A stretch of DNA of 64,000 nucleotides from assembly GCF_900115565.1 (NCBI RefSeq), contig NZ_FOWW01000010.1, forward strand, positions 62,001-126,000, read 5' to 3'. Position 1 is the stretch's first letter; every line of letters starts with the position of its first letter. Below the pieces are notes generated by a model that did no database searches, was not told the DNA's origin, and worked only from the letters and a program-made list of their open reading frames with translations. This document shows, in pieces, positions 7,653-15,703 of the stretch. Source of the stretch: Amycolatopsis arida. GTDB lineage: Bacteria; Actinomycetota; Actinomycetes; Mycobacteriales; Pseudonocardiaceae. Made by a program: the position numbers and the translations under genes.

Positions 7653-9068
7653 ATGCGGGGCAGCGCGGGCGGAGGTGTCGGGAACGGGGTCGGCGCGCCG
7701 GGTCGGGCGGCGCGCGAGTCTCACGACGACCGGGTCGACCGGCTGCGCGCGCAGCTCGCGGCGCTCCCGCCGGGCGCGCCGGTGCGGCTGGCCAAGCGCA
7801 CCTCCAACCTCTTCCGCGGCCGGTCCAACCCGGCGGCGCCCGGCCTCGACGTCAGTGGCTTCCGGCACGTGCTGGACGTGGACCCGGTCGCCCGCACCGC
7901 CGACGTCGAGGGCATGGTCACCTACGAGCAGCTGGTGGACGCCACCCTGCCGCACGGTCTCATGCCGCTGGTGGTGCCCCAGCTGAAGACGATCACGCTC
8001 GGCGGCGCGGTGACCGGGTTGGGCATCGAGTCGTCGTCGTTCCGCAACGGCATGCCGCACGAGTCGGTGCTGGAGCTGGAGCTGCTCACCGGGGACGGCC
8101 GGATCGTGGTGGCGCGGCCGGAGGGCGAGCACCGCGACCTGTTCTCCGGCTTCCCCAACTCCTACGGCACGCTCGGCTACGCCCTGCGGCTGCGGATCGA
8201 GCTCGAGCCGGTGCGGCCCTACGTCCGCCTCCGCCACGTGCGGCACACCAGGGCCGAGGACTACTTCGCCGCGCTGGCCGAGGTGTGCCGGACCCGGCGG
8301 CACGCCGGCCTGGGCGTGGACTTCGTCGACGGCACCGTGTTCGGCCCGGACGAGCTCTACCTGACACTGGGCACCTTCACCGACGAGGCGCCCTACACCA
8401 GCGACTACACCTGGCTGGACATCTACTACCGGTCGATCCGCCGGCGCGCCGAGGACTACCTCACCGTGCGCGACTACCTCTGGCGCTGGGACACCGACTG
8501 GTTCTGGTGTTCGGAGGCGCTGGGCGTGCAACACCGCCCGGTGCGGCTGCTGCTGGGCCGGCGGCTGCTGCGCTCGGACGTGTACTGGAAGGTCGTGGCG
8601 TTCGACCGCCGGCACCGGGTGCTGGACCGCGTCACCCGGCTCCGCGGCGGTACCCCGCGGGAACCCGTGGTGCAGGACATCGAGGTGCCGGTCGAGCGCG
8701 CGGCGGAGTTCCTCGACTTCTTCCACCGCGAGGTGCCGATCAGCCCGGTGTGGGTGTGCCCGCTGCGGCAGCGCGCCGACGTCCGGTGGCCGCTCTACGA
8801 GCTGGACCCGGACACCTGCTACGTCAACTTCGGGTTCTGGTCGTCGGTGCCCCTGCCGGACGGCGCGGAAGAGGGCACCACCAACCGGCGCATCGAGCGG
8901 GTCGTGGCCGACCTGGGCGGCCGCAAGTCGCTGTATTCGGCGAGCTACTACCCGGAGGACGAGTTCTGGCGGCTGTACAACGGGCCGGCCTACCGGGAGT
9001 TGAAGCGCCGGTACGACCCGGAGGAGCGGCTGCTCGACCTGTACGACAAGTGCGTCCGCGGGCAGTGA
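7653..9068 (+). CDS. tmsA: FAD-dependent 10-methylene fatty acyl reductase, TmsA/BfaA type
   Basis: A 471-residue flavoprotein resembling DHCR24-type oxidoreductases. ATG 7653 (GAGGA 7 nt upstream) gives the usual family length; GTG 7617 would add 12 residues. The N-terminal FAD-binding PCMH fold shows TSNLFRGR, GLDVSGFRHVLDVDP, EGMVTYEQLVDATLPHGLMPLVVPQLKTITLGGAVTGLGIESSSFRNGMPHESV. The C-terminal half is rich in aromatic residues. It sits 28 bp upstream of a SAM-dependent fatty acyl methyltransferase; in actinobacteria this pair converts oleoyl chains to 10-methylstearate (tuberculostearate), the methyltransferase making the 10-methylene intermediate and this enzyme reducing it. A third gene (tmsC) is not present here. 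Confidence 0.82.
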   Translation: MRGSAGGGVGNGVGAPGRAARESHDDRVDRLRAQLAALPPGAPVRLAKRTSNLFRGRSNPAAPGLDVSGFRHVLDVDPVARTADVEGMVTYEQLVDATLPHGLMPLVVPQLKTITLGGAVTGLGIESSSFRNGMPHESVLELELLTGDGRIVVARPEGEHRDLFSGFPNSYGTLGYALRLRIELEPVRPYVRLRHVRHTRAEDYFAALAEVCRTRRHAGLGVDFVDGTVFGPDELYLTLGTFTDEAPYTSDYTWLDIYYRSIRRRAEDYLTVRDYLWRWDTDWFWCSEALGVQHRPVRLLLGRRLLRSDVYWKVVAFDRRHRVLDRVTRLRGGTPREPVVQDIEVPVERAAEFLDFFHREVPISPVWVCPLRQRADVRWPLYELDPDTCYVNFGFWSSVPLPDGAEEGTTNRRIERVVADLGGRKSLYSASYYPEDEFWRLYNGPAYRELKRRYDPEERLLDLYDKCVRGQ

Positions 9069-9096
9069 CATCACCTGACATGCGAGGAGGTACCCC

Positions 9097-10362
9097 ATGA
9101 GCCGGACCACGGGCGGCATCGCCCAGGCCCTCGACCGCCTCTTGCCACCGGACCTGCCGCTGGCGCTGACCGCCTACGACGGCAGCGTCGGCGGGGCACC
9201 GGAGGCACCCGTTCGTCTCGACATCAGCACCCCCACCGCACTGAGCTACCTGCTGTCCGCGCCCGGCGAGCTCGGTCTCGCCCGCGCGTACGTCACCGGA
9301 CACCTGCGGGTCGACGGCGACCTGCACACCCTGCTGGGCGCGTTGCTGCCGGTGCTGGACGCGCTGAACTGGCGGGACGCCCTGCGCCTGCTGCGCGAGC
9401 TGGCGCCGGGGCACCTGCGCCGGGTGCCGGTGCCGCCGGAGGAGCTGCCCGGCCGGGTCCGCCGCGGCCTGCTCGGCCTTCGGCACTCCAAGCGGCGGGA
9501 CAGCGTCGCCATCTCCCGCCACTACGACGTGTCCAACCGGTTCTACGAGCTCGTGCTCGGCCCGTCCATGGCCTACACCTGCGCCTGCTACCCGGAGCCG
9601 GACGCGCCGCTGGAGCAGGCCCAGTGGCACAAGTTCGACCTGGTGTGCCGCAAGCTCGGGCTGCGCCCGGGGATGCGGCTGCTCGACGTCGGCTGCGGCT
9701 GGGGCTCGATGGTGATCCACGCCGTCCGGCACTACGGGGTGACGGCGCTGGGGGTCACGCTGTCCCGGGAGCAGGCGCAGTGGGCACAGAAGGAGATCGT
9801 GGCGCAGGGGCTGGCCGACCGGGCCGAGGTGCGCCACCTGGACTACCGCGACGTCACCGAGACCGGCTTCGACGCGGTGTCGTCGATCGGGCTCACCGAG
9901 CACATCGGCGCCCGCAACCTGCCCGCGTACTTCCGGTTCCTCGCCAGCCGGCTGCGCCCGCGGGGCCGGCTGCTCAACCACTGCAGCACCCGGTCCACCA
10001 CCCGCGCCCCGCACCGGGCCGGTCCGTTCATCGACCGCTACGTCTTCCCCGACGGGGAGTTGGAGGGCATCGGCGAGATCCTCGCGGTGATGCAGGACAA
10101 CGGCTTCGAGATCCGGCACGAGGAGAACCTGCGCGAGCACTACGGCCGCACGCTGGCCGCGTGGTGCGCCAACCTCGACGCCCACTGGGACGAGGCGGTG
10201 GCCGAGGCCGGGATCCGCAGGGCCAGGGTGTGGGCGCTGTACATGGCCGCGTCGCAGCTGGGGTTCGAACGGCACCAGCTCGAGTTGCACCAGGCGCTCG
10301 GGGTCAAGGTCGGCCCGGACGGCGACGCCGCGATGCCGCTGCGGCCGGACTGGGGCGTCTGA
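9097..10362 (+). CDS. tmsB: Cyclopropane/10-methylene fatty acyl-phospholipid methyltransferase, TmsB type
   Basis: A 421-residue cytosolic or membrane-associated SAM methyltransferase with GAGGAGG before ATG 9097. Family blocks are present: SRHYDVSNRFYELVLGPSMAYTCACYPEPD (substrate/CFA motif), LLDVGCGWGSMVIHAVRHYGVTALGVTLSREQ (SAM motif I and II), SSIGLTEHIG and a terminal FERHQLELHQAL. It probably transfers a methyl group to the double bond of phospholipid-bound oleate. Translational spacing of 28 bp to the upstream flavoprotein indicates an operon. General Cfa (cyclopropane) activity cannot be excluded from sequence alone, but the flavoprotein partner favours 10-methyl branching. Confidence 0.85.
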   Translation: MSRTTGGIAQALDRLLPPDLPLALTAYDGSVGGAPEAPVRLDISTPTALSYLLSAPGELGLARAYVTGHLRVDGDLHTLLGALLPVLDALNWRDALRLLRELAPGHLRRVPVPPEELPGRVRRGLLGLRHSKRRDSVAISRHYDVSNRFYELVLGPSMAYTCACYPEPDAPLEQAQWHKFDLVCRKLGLRPGMRLLDVGCGWGSMVIHAVRHYGVTALGVTLSREQAQWAQKEIVAQGLADRAEVRHLDYRDVTETGFDAVSSIGLTEHIGARNLPAYFRFLASRLRPRGRLLNHCSTRSTTRAPHRAGPFIDRYVFPDGELEGIGEILAVMQDNGFEIRHEENLREHYGRTLAAWCANLDAHWDEAVAEAGIRRARVWALYMAASQLGFERHQLELHQALGVKVGPDGDAAMPLRPDWGV

Positions 10363-10442
10363 GCCGCGACCAGCGGTGTGACCTGCGTTACCGGAATCGG
10401 CCGACATACACCCGATCACGTGAATACCAGCGGGCCGCGCGT

Positions 10443-10456
10443 CACGACGCGTCGTG
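10443..10456. promoter_or_regulatory. Perfect 14-bp palindrome upstream of the SsgA-like gene
   Basis: CACGACGCGTCGTG is fully self-complementary and lies about 60 bp before the SsgA-like start. Its position suggests an operator, but no regulator can be named. Confidence 0.4.
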
Positions 10457-10464
10457 GCGGCCAT

Positions 10465-10510
10465 CCCTTCTGCGACACCCCGTTCGCGCCGCGAACACGG
10501 AACAGAAGGG
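10465..10510 (+). promoter_or_regulatory. Leader hairpin that pairs with the ribosome-binding site of the SsgA-like gene
   Basis: CCCTTCTG at 10465-10472 pairs perfectly with CAGAAGGG at 10503-10510, and the second arm contains the Shine-Dalgarno sequence for GTG 10518. A second 6-bp stem (GTTCGC 10482-10487 with GCGAAC 10491-10496) nests inside. If formed in the transcript, this structure would hide the ribosome site. It could also be a terminator-like element for tmsB. Confidence 0.5.
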
Positions 10511-10517
10511 GCGAGAC

Positions 10518-10922
10518 GTGATCACCGACGCCGTTCACCAGCACCAGTTCGTCGCACTCAACGGTTGCGCCGCCCCCGTGCTCTCCCGCTGCGCCTACGT
10601 GGCGCACGAGCCCTATGCCGTGGCGATCGCGTTCCAGGCCGAGAAGGGCCGGTGGATCGAGTGGACGTTCGCCCGCGACCTGCTCGTCGACGGGCTGACC
10701 AAGCCGGCCGGGATCGGCGACGTGCGGGTCCGCCCCGACCTCTCGGTGGACGAGGACGTACTGGTGCTCGAGCTCGAGTCGCCGGACGGCTACGCCGTGG
10801 TGGAGATGCAGCGCGAGGACGTCGAGCGGTTCCTGGCCGCGTCGACCGACCTCGTGGCGCTGGGCGCCGAGCACGAGTACTTCGACGTCGACTCGCTGAT
10901 CGACGAGATCACCAACGTCTGA
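10518..10922 (+). CDS. SsgA-like sporulation and cell division protein (SALP)
   Basis: A 134-residue cytosolic protein beginning GTG 10518. It has the SALP pattern: an N-terminal beta-rich half with YVAHEPYAVAIAFQ, then WIEWTFARDLLVDGLTKPAGIGDVRVRPDL, then VLVLELESPDGYAVVEMQREDVERFLAASTDLVALGAEHEYFD. SsgA-like proteins of sporulating actinomycetes guide septum placement or septal peptidoglycan handling (SsgA and SsgB recruit FtsZ). Which SALP subgroup this belongs to is not clear. The FecE-type gene ends only 6 bp beyond its stop on the other strand. Confidence 0.88.
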   Translation: MITDAVHQHQFVALNGCAAPVLSRCAYVAHEPYAVAIAFQAEKGRWIEWTFARDLLVDGLTKPAGIGDVRVRPDLSVDEDVLVLELESPDGYAVVEMQREDVERFLAASTDLVALGAEHEYFDVDSLIDEITNV

Positions 10923-10928
10923 CGCGGC

Positions 10929-11771
10929 TCACCCGCCCGCCGCGGCCCGAGAGACCACAGCCGCCCCGACCGTGGCGGGCTGGTCCGCGCGGCGGCGCAG
11001 CGGCACGATCAGCGGGGTGGCGGTCTCCGGGTCGGCGATCACCCGGCAGGGCAACCCGAACACGTCGGCCACCAGCTCCGCGGTGACGATCGCGCCGGGG
11101 TCGCCCTCGGCGGCGATCGTGCCGCCCGGCCGCATCACGATCAGGTGACTGGCGTACCGGCACGCCTGGTTGAGGTCGTGCAGCACGGCCACCAGGGTGT
11201 TGCCCTGGTCGTGCAGGTCGGCGCACAGGTCGAGCACCTCGATCTGGTGCGCGATGTCGAGGAACGTGGTGGGCTCGTCCAGTAGCAGGATCGACGTCTG
11301 CTGGGCCAGCACCATCGCCAGCCACACCCGTTGCCGCTGGCCGCCGGAGAGCTCGTCGACCAGCCGGTCGGACAGCTCGAGCACGCCGGTGCGCCGCATC
11401 GCCTCGGTGACCACCGCCTCGTCCTCGCGGGACCACTGCCGCAGCAGCCGCTGGTGCGGGTAGCGGCCGCGGGCGACCAGGTCCCCGACGGTGATCCCGG
11501 TCGGCGCGATCGACGACTGCGGCAGCAGGCCGAGCCGGCGGGCCACCTCGCGGGACCGGTAGGTCGAGATCACCGCACCGTCCAGGTACACCGCGCCGGT
11601 CCTCGGCTTGAGCATCCGGGCCAGCGCCTTGAGCAGGGTCGACTTCCCACACGCGTTGGGACCCACGATGACGGTGAACGAGCCGTCGGGAATGCGCACC
11701 CCGAGGTCGGTGGCCACGGTGCGCTGGTCGTAGGCCAGGGTGAGGTTCTCGGCATGCAGCCGTGGGGTCAC
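10929..11771 (-). CDS. Iron-siderophore ABC importer ATPase (FecE/FepC type)
   Basis: A 280-residue ATPase. GTG 11771 overlaps the upstream permease stop by 4 nt (GTGA), showing translational coupling. Walker A GPNACGKST, Q-loop LLPQSS, signature LSGGQRQR, Walker B ILLLDEPT and the H-loop VLHDLNQA are all intact. The N-terminal TLAYDQRTV and the C-terminal FGLPCRVIADPETATPLIVPL block are typical of the ferric-siderophore importer subfamily. It is the last gene of a three-gene importer operon headed by an IdeR-like box. Confidence 0.93.
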   Translation of the reverse strand: MTPRLHAENLTLAYDQRTVATDLGVRIPDGSFTVIVGPNACGKSTLLKALARMLKPRTGAVYLDGAVISTYRSREVARRLGLLPQSSIAPTGITVGDLVARGRYPHQRLLRQWSREDEAVVTEAMRRTGVLELSDRLVDELSGGQRQRVWLAMVLAQQTSILLLDEPTTFLDIAHQIEVLDLCADLHDQGNTLVAVLHDLNQACRYASHLIVMRPGGTIAAEGDPGAIVTAELVADVFGLPCRVIADPETATPLIVPLRRRADQPATVGAAVVSRAAAGG

Positions 11772-12817
11772 GGTCGTCCCTTTCGCCACTCGGTGGCCAG
11801 CAGCCACATCAGGTAGAGCCCGCCGATGGTTCCGGTCGCGGTGCCGACCGGGAGCTGGCCGGTCGGGAACAGCCGCTGCACCAGCAGGTCGCTCGCGGCC
11901 AGCAGCAGCCCGCCCAGCAGCGCCGCTGGCACCAGCCCGGGTCCGGGGGCACGGGTGAGCCGGCGGGCCAGCTGCGGCGCGGCGAGCGCGACGAACGCAA
12001 TCGGCCCCGCCGCGGCGGTGGCGACCGCGGCGAGCGCGACGCTCACCACGATGAGCACAAGGCGGCTGCGCTCCACGCCGATACCGAGCGCCCTGGCGGC
12101 GTCGTCGCCGAGCTCCAGCATGGCCAGCCGGCGGCCGTGGTACAGGGCCAGCGGCACCAGCACGGCCAGCGCGATCCCGACCGGGGTGGCGTGCGTCCAG
12201 CCACGCCCGTTGACGCTGCCGATGAGCCAGCCCTGGGCGGCCAGCGCGTCGGGCAGGCTGGCCCGGGTGATGAGGTAGGAGTTCAGCGCGAGCGCCATCG
12301 CCCCGACGCCGATGCCGACCAGCACGAACCGGAACCCCTGCACGCCGGAGACGTAGGCGAGCAGGTAGATCAGCACCGCCGTGCCGAGGCCGCCGGCGAG
12401 CGCACCGAGCGAGATCTGCAGCATCGTCTCGTTGACCAGGACGATGACGATCAGCGCGCCGGAGGCCGAGCCGAAGGTGATGCCGATGATGTCCGGACTG
12501 CCGAGCGGGTTGCCGGTGAGGCTCTGCAGGATCGCGCCGCCGACCGCGAGCGCCGCGCCGACGAACACCGCGGTGAGCACCCGAGGCAGCCGCACCGTGG
12601 TGACGATGAACTCGTGGCCGGGCTCGCCGGCGCCGACCAGTGCGCGCAGCGCGTCACCGACGGACAACGGGAACTCGCCGGTGGTGAGGCTGGTGAGCAC
12701 CACCGCGGCCAGCGCGGTGGCCAGCACGGCGCCGACGCCGACGCTGCGCCCGTCGACGCGGAACGACACCCGGTCGCGCCCGCTGCGCAGCACCCGCCCG
12801 GTGACCGGCGCGTTCAC
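11768..12817 (-). CDS. Iron-siderophore ABC importer permease (FecCD family), second subunit
   Basis: A 349-residue membrane protein with about ten hydrophobic segments. Family landmarks are RLPRVLTAVFVGAALAVGGAILQSLTGNPLGSPDIIGITFGSASGA near the N-terminus, GWLIGSVNGRGW centrally and GPIAFVALAAPQLARRLTR near the coupling loop to the ATPase. GTG 12817 overlaps the preceding permease stop by 4 nt. It forms the channel with the other permease and imports a ferric hydroxamate, probably the one made by this locus (inference). Confidence 0.93.
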   Translation of the reverse strand: MNAPVTGRVLRSGRDRVSFRVDGRSVGVGAVLATALAAVVLTSLTTGEFPLSVGDALRALVGAGEPGHEFIVTTVRLPRVLTAVFVGAALAVGGAILQSLTGNPLGSPDIIGITFGSASGALIVIVLVNETMLQISLGALAGGLGTAVLIYLLAYVSGVQGFRFVLVGIGVGAMALALNSYLITRASLPDALAAQGWLIGSVNGRGWTHATPVGIALAVLVPLALYHGRRLAMLELGDDAARALGIGVERSRLVLIVVSVALAAVATAAAGPIAFVALAAPQLARRLTRAPGPGLVPAALLGGLLLAASDLLVQRLFPTGQLPVGTATGTIGGLYLMWLLATEWRKGRP

Positions 12818-13935
12818 AGCGCGGCCAGCTTTCGGCGGCGGCACAGCGCGATGAAGACGGGCGCGCCGAGGAACGCGGTGACGATGCCCACCTGCAGCTC
12901 GTGCGGCGCGCTGAGCACCCGGCCGAGGACGTCGGCGCCGAGCAGCAGCGCCGGCGCCAGGACCAGGGAGTAGGGCAGCACCCAACGCTGGTCGGGGCCG
13001 ACGAGCTGGCGGGCCATGTGTGGGACCGCGAGCCCGACGAACCACAGCGGTCCGGCCGCGGCGGTGGCGGCGCCGCAGAGCAGGGTGACGGCGACGGCGC
13101 CGAGCACCCGGGTGCGGGTAGGGTGAGCGCCGAGCGCGCGGCCGACCTGCTCGCCGAGGGCGAGCGCGTTGAGCGGCCGGACCAGCAGCGCCGCGAGGAC
13201 GACGCCCAGCACGACGAACGGCAGCACGGCCAGCAGCACGGGGTAGCCGCGGCCGGCCAGCGAGCCGACGTTCCAGAACCGGAAGTCGTCGAACGCCCTC
13301 GGGTCGAGCAGCAAGACCGCGGTGTTGCCGGCGAAGAGCACGGCGGTGAGCGCGGAGCCGGCGAGGACGAGGCGTTCCGGGGTAGCCATTCCTCCGCCGG
13401 CGGCGCCGAGGAGGTACACCACCGCGGCGGCGAGTGCCGCGCCGAGGAAGGCGAACCAGACGTAGCCGAGGGCGGTGGCCACGCCGAAGAAGGCGATGGC
13501 GACCACCACGCCGCTGGCCGCGCCGAGGCTGACGCCGAGCAGCCCGGGGTCGGCGAGCGGGTTGCGGGTCAGGCCCTGCATGAGCGCGCCGGCCAGGCCG
13601 AGCGCGGCGCCGACGACGATGCCGAGCAGGGTGCGGGGGATGCGATACTCGTGGATGATCACGGCCGCCTCGGAGCCGTCGGGGTGCCACAGCACCGACC
13701 AGGTGGCGGTGAGCGGGATGTCGCGGGTGCCCAGCCACACGCTCACCAGCGCGACGGCCGTCAGCACCCCGAGCGCGACCAGCAGCCCCAGCCCGCGCAC
13801 GGCGGCGGACCGGCGACGGCTCGTGGGGTCGGTGCCGGCGGCGCGCTCGTCCGCCTCGGACGGATCCGCCCCGGGCGGCGAGCAGGCAGCGACCGGCACC
13901 GGTATTCCTCCCGCGCGGGCGTACGCCCGCGTCAC
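12814..13935 (-). CDS. Iron-siderophore ABC importer permease (FecCD family), first subunit
   Basis: A 373-residue polytopic protein; GTG 13935 is the first start after the IdeR-like box, though a downstream GTG could trim the hydrophilic first 45 residues. RIPRTLLGIVVGAALGLAGALMQGLTRNPLADPGLLGVSLGAASGVVVAI, FWNVGSLAGRGYPVLLAVLPF and GPLWFVGLAVPHMARQLVGPD are typical FecCD blocks. It is the promoter-proximal gene of the importer operon, so iron control through the box at 13961-13979 is likely. Confidence 0.92.
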   Translation of the reverse strand: MTRAYARAGGIPVPVAACSPPGADPSEADERAAGTDPTSRRRSAAVRGLGLLVALGVLTAVALVSVWLGTRDIPLTATWSVLWHPDGSEAAVIIHEYRIPRTLLGIVVGAALGLAGALMQGLTRNPLADPGLLGVSLGAASGVVVAIAFFGVATALGYVWFAFLGAALAAAVVYLLGAAGGGMATPERLVLAGSALTAVLFAGNTAVLLLDPRAFDDFRFWNVGSLAGRGYPVLLAVLPFVVLGVVLAALLVRPLNALALGEQVGRALGAHPTRTRVLGAVAVTLLCGAATAAAGPLWFVGLAVPHMARQLVGPDQRWVLPYSLVLAPALLLGADVLGRVLSAPHELQVGIVTAFLGAPVFIALCRRRKLAAL

Positions 13936-13960
13936 TCGACGTTCCCCGACCTCCGAGAAT

Positions 13961-13979
13961 TAAGGTGAGGCTAACTGAA
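13961..13979 (-). promoter_or_regulatory. IdeR/DtxR-like iron box before the importer operon
   Basis: TAAGGTGAGGCTAACTGAA matches 16 of 19 positions of the DtxR/IdeR consensus TWAGGTWAGSCTWACCTWA. It ends 26 bp upstream of the first importer gene start, where repressor binding would block transcription under iron-replete conditions. Confidence 0.75.
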
Positions 13980-13993
13980 TATTCGGCGAAGGA

Positions 13994-15604
13994 TCAACGC
14001 GCCCCGGTGTCCATCCGGTCACGCGGGCTCCCAGAGTGCTCGCCGTGGGCGACCTCGCCGCCGATGACCGTGGCGACGACCTCGATGTCGCCGATCCGGG
14101 ACACGTCGACGCGCCGCGGGTCGGCACCGAGCACGGCCAGGTCGGCGAGCGTCCCCGGCGCGAGCGTGCCGCGGGAGTCCTCCCAGTGGCAGGCGTGCGC
14201 GGCGGTGCGGGTGTAGGCCCGCACCGCCTCCTCCACCGTGAGACCCTCCCCCGACCCGAGTGCCCGTCCGCCCGCGGTCCGCCGCTCCACCATGAACTGG
14301 ATCGCCCGCAGCGGCGCCCCCGGCGTGACCGGTCGGTCCGAGCTGCCGGCCAGCACCACCCCGTGCTCCAGGAACGCCCGCCCCCGGTACAGCCACGGCG
14401 CCCGCTCCTCGCCCATGATCTCGGCGTAGTCGTCGCCGAGGTACCACAGGAAGTTCGGCTGCACCACGGCGATCGCGGGAATCCGGGCGAACCGGGCGAG
14501 CTGGTCGGGGCGCACCAGCCCGGCGTGCTCCACCCGGTGCCGCGCCGCTGGCCGCGGGTGCTCGCGCTGCGCGCGCTCCAGCCCGGCGAGCGCCACGTCC
14601 ACCGCCCTGTCCCCGATCGCGTGCACGGCCAACTGCCACCCCGCCCGGTGCCCGGCCACGATCGTCTCGGTCAGCACCTCCGGGTCGGCGTACAGCTCGC
14701 CGGCGTGGTCCAGCCCGCGGTACGGCTCCGTCAGCGCCGCGGTGCGCGGCATCATCCCGCCGTCGGTGAACACCTTCAGCGCCCCGATTCCCAGCCGGTC
14801 CCCGCCGAACCCGGTGCGCAGCCCCAGGTCGAGCGCCCGGGGGATCCCGTCCGCGGGATGCGCCGCCGCGGGACGCAGCGCGTCGCCGGCCACCATGAGC
14901 TGCACCCGCACCGGCAACCGCCCGACGTCGGCCGCCTCCTGGTAGGCCGCGAGCTCCACCGGGCTGTGACTGATCAGCCCGCCGCCGATGCCCGCCTCCG
15001 CCACCGAGGTGACCCCCTCCGCCAGGCACGTCCTGCCGGCGTGCTCGATCGCGGCCACCAGGTCGTCCACCGGGTACGGCTGCCGCAGCCGCCGCACCTG
15101 GGCCATCCCGTCCTCGACGAGCATCCCGTCCCGGTGCGACACCCCCGCGGGCAGCTCGGCCAGCACCGCGCTGCTCACCACGCACGCGTGCCCCGAGTCG
15201 TGCACGACGAACACCTTCCGCCCACGGGCGACCGAGTCGAGCTCCGCGGCGGTGAGGTGCCGCCCCAGCGGGCGCTGGTCGTACCCGACGACGTCGACCC
15301 ACTCGCCGGGCGGGACCCGCGCGGCCGCCGCGCCGATGGTCGCGAGCACGTCGGGCACCCGCGCGCACGGCGCCACGGACGCGCCGCGTGCCCGCAATCC
15401 GGCCCAGACGAGATGGACGTGCGCGTCGACGAACCCGGGCAGCACGGTGGCGCCGCCCAGGTCCACCTCGGCCCGCGTGGGCAACCCCGCCACCGCGTCG
15501 TCGAGCCCCACGACCCGGCCCCGCCACCACCCCACCTGGCGGGCCACCGGGTGGGCCGGGTCCATCGTGAGGATCGTGGCGTTGACCAGCCGCACGTCGA
15601 GCAT
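13994..15604 (-). CDS. Amidohydrolase family 3 protein (YtcJ-like)
   Basis: A 536-residue metal-dependent hydrolase. The N-terminal beta domain ends in GATVLPGFVDAHVHLVWAG, giving the H-x-H metal pair; later ligands are VHAIGDRA and HRVEHAGLVRP, and the catalytic Asp lies in GSSDRPV. The C-terminal GTLAPGTLADLAVLGADP closes the composite beta sandwich. Members act on N-acyl or cyclic amide substrates and most are uncharacterised. It is transcribed away from an IdeR-like box 40 bp upstream of its ATG, between importer and exporter genes, so it may act on the siderophore or a precursor. That role is inference. Confidence 0.85.
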   Translation of the reverse strand: MLDVRLVNATILTMDPAHPVARQVGWWRGRVVGLDDAVAGLPTRAEVDLGGATVLPGFVDAHVHLVWAGLRARGASVAPCARVPDVLATIGAAAARVPPGEWVDVVGYDQRPLGRHLTAAELDSVARGRKVFVVHDSGHACVVSSAVLAELPAGVSHRDGMLVEDGMAQVRRLRQPYPVDDLVAAIEHAGRTCLAEGVTSVAEAGIGGGLISHSPVELAAYQEAADVGRLPVRVQLMVAGDALRPAAAHPADGIPRALDLGLRTGFGGDRLGIGALKVFTDGGMMPRTAALTEPYRGLDHAGELYADPEVLTETIVAGHRAGWQLAVHAIGDRAVDVALAGLERAQREHPRPAARHRVEHAGLVRPDQLARFARIPAIAVVQPNFLWYLGDDYAEIMGEERAPWLYRGRAFLEHGVVLAGSSDRPVTPGAPLRAIQFMVERRTAGGRALGSGEGLTVEEAVRAYTRTAAHACHWEDSRGTLAPGTLADLAVLGADPRRVDVSRIGDIEVVATVIGGEVAHGEHSGSPRDRMDTGAR

Positions 15605-15643
15605 CGCGTTCCCGCTCCCACAGTTCGACTCCCGGACCGGAAG

Positions 15644-15662
15644 TTAGAGTAGCCTTACCTAC
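15644..15662. promoter_or_regulatory. IdeR/DtxR-like iron box in the divergent amidohydrolase-exporter promoter
   Basis: TTAGAGTAGCCTTACCTAC matches 16 of 19 positions of the IdeR consensus, with the core AGCCTTACCT perfect. It lies 42 bp upstream of the exporter GTG at 15704 and 40 bp upstream of the amidohydrolase ATG at 15604, so one site could control both directions. Confidence 0.75.
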
Positions 15663-15703
15663 CAACTCGCCGACCATGGTTTCCGACCCCGTCAGGAGGC
15701 GGA

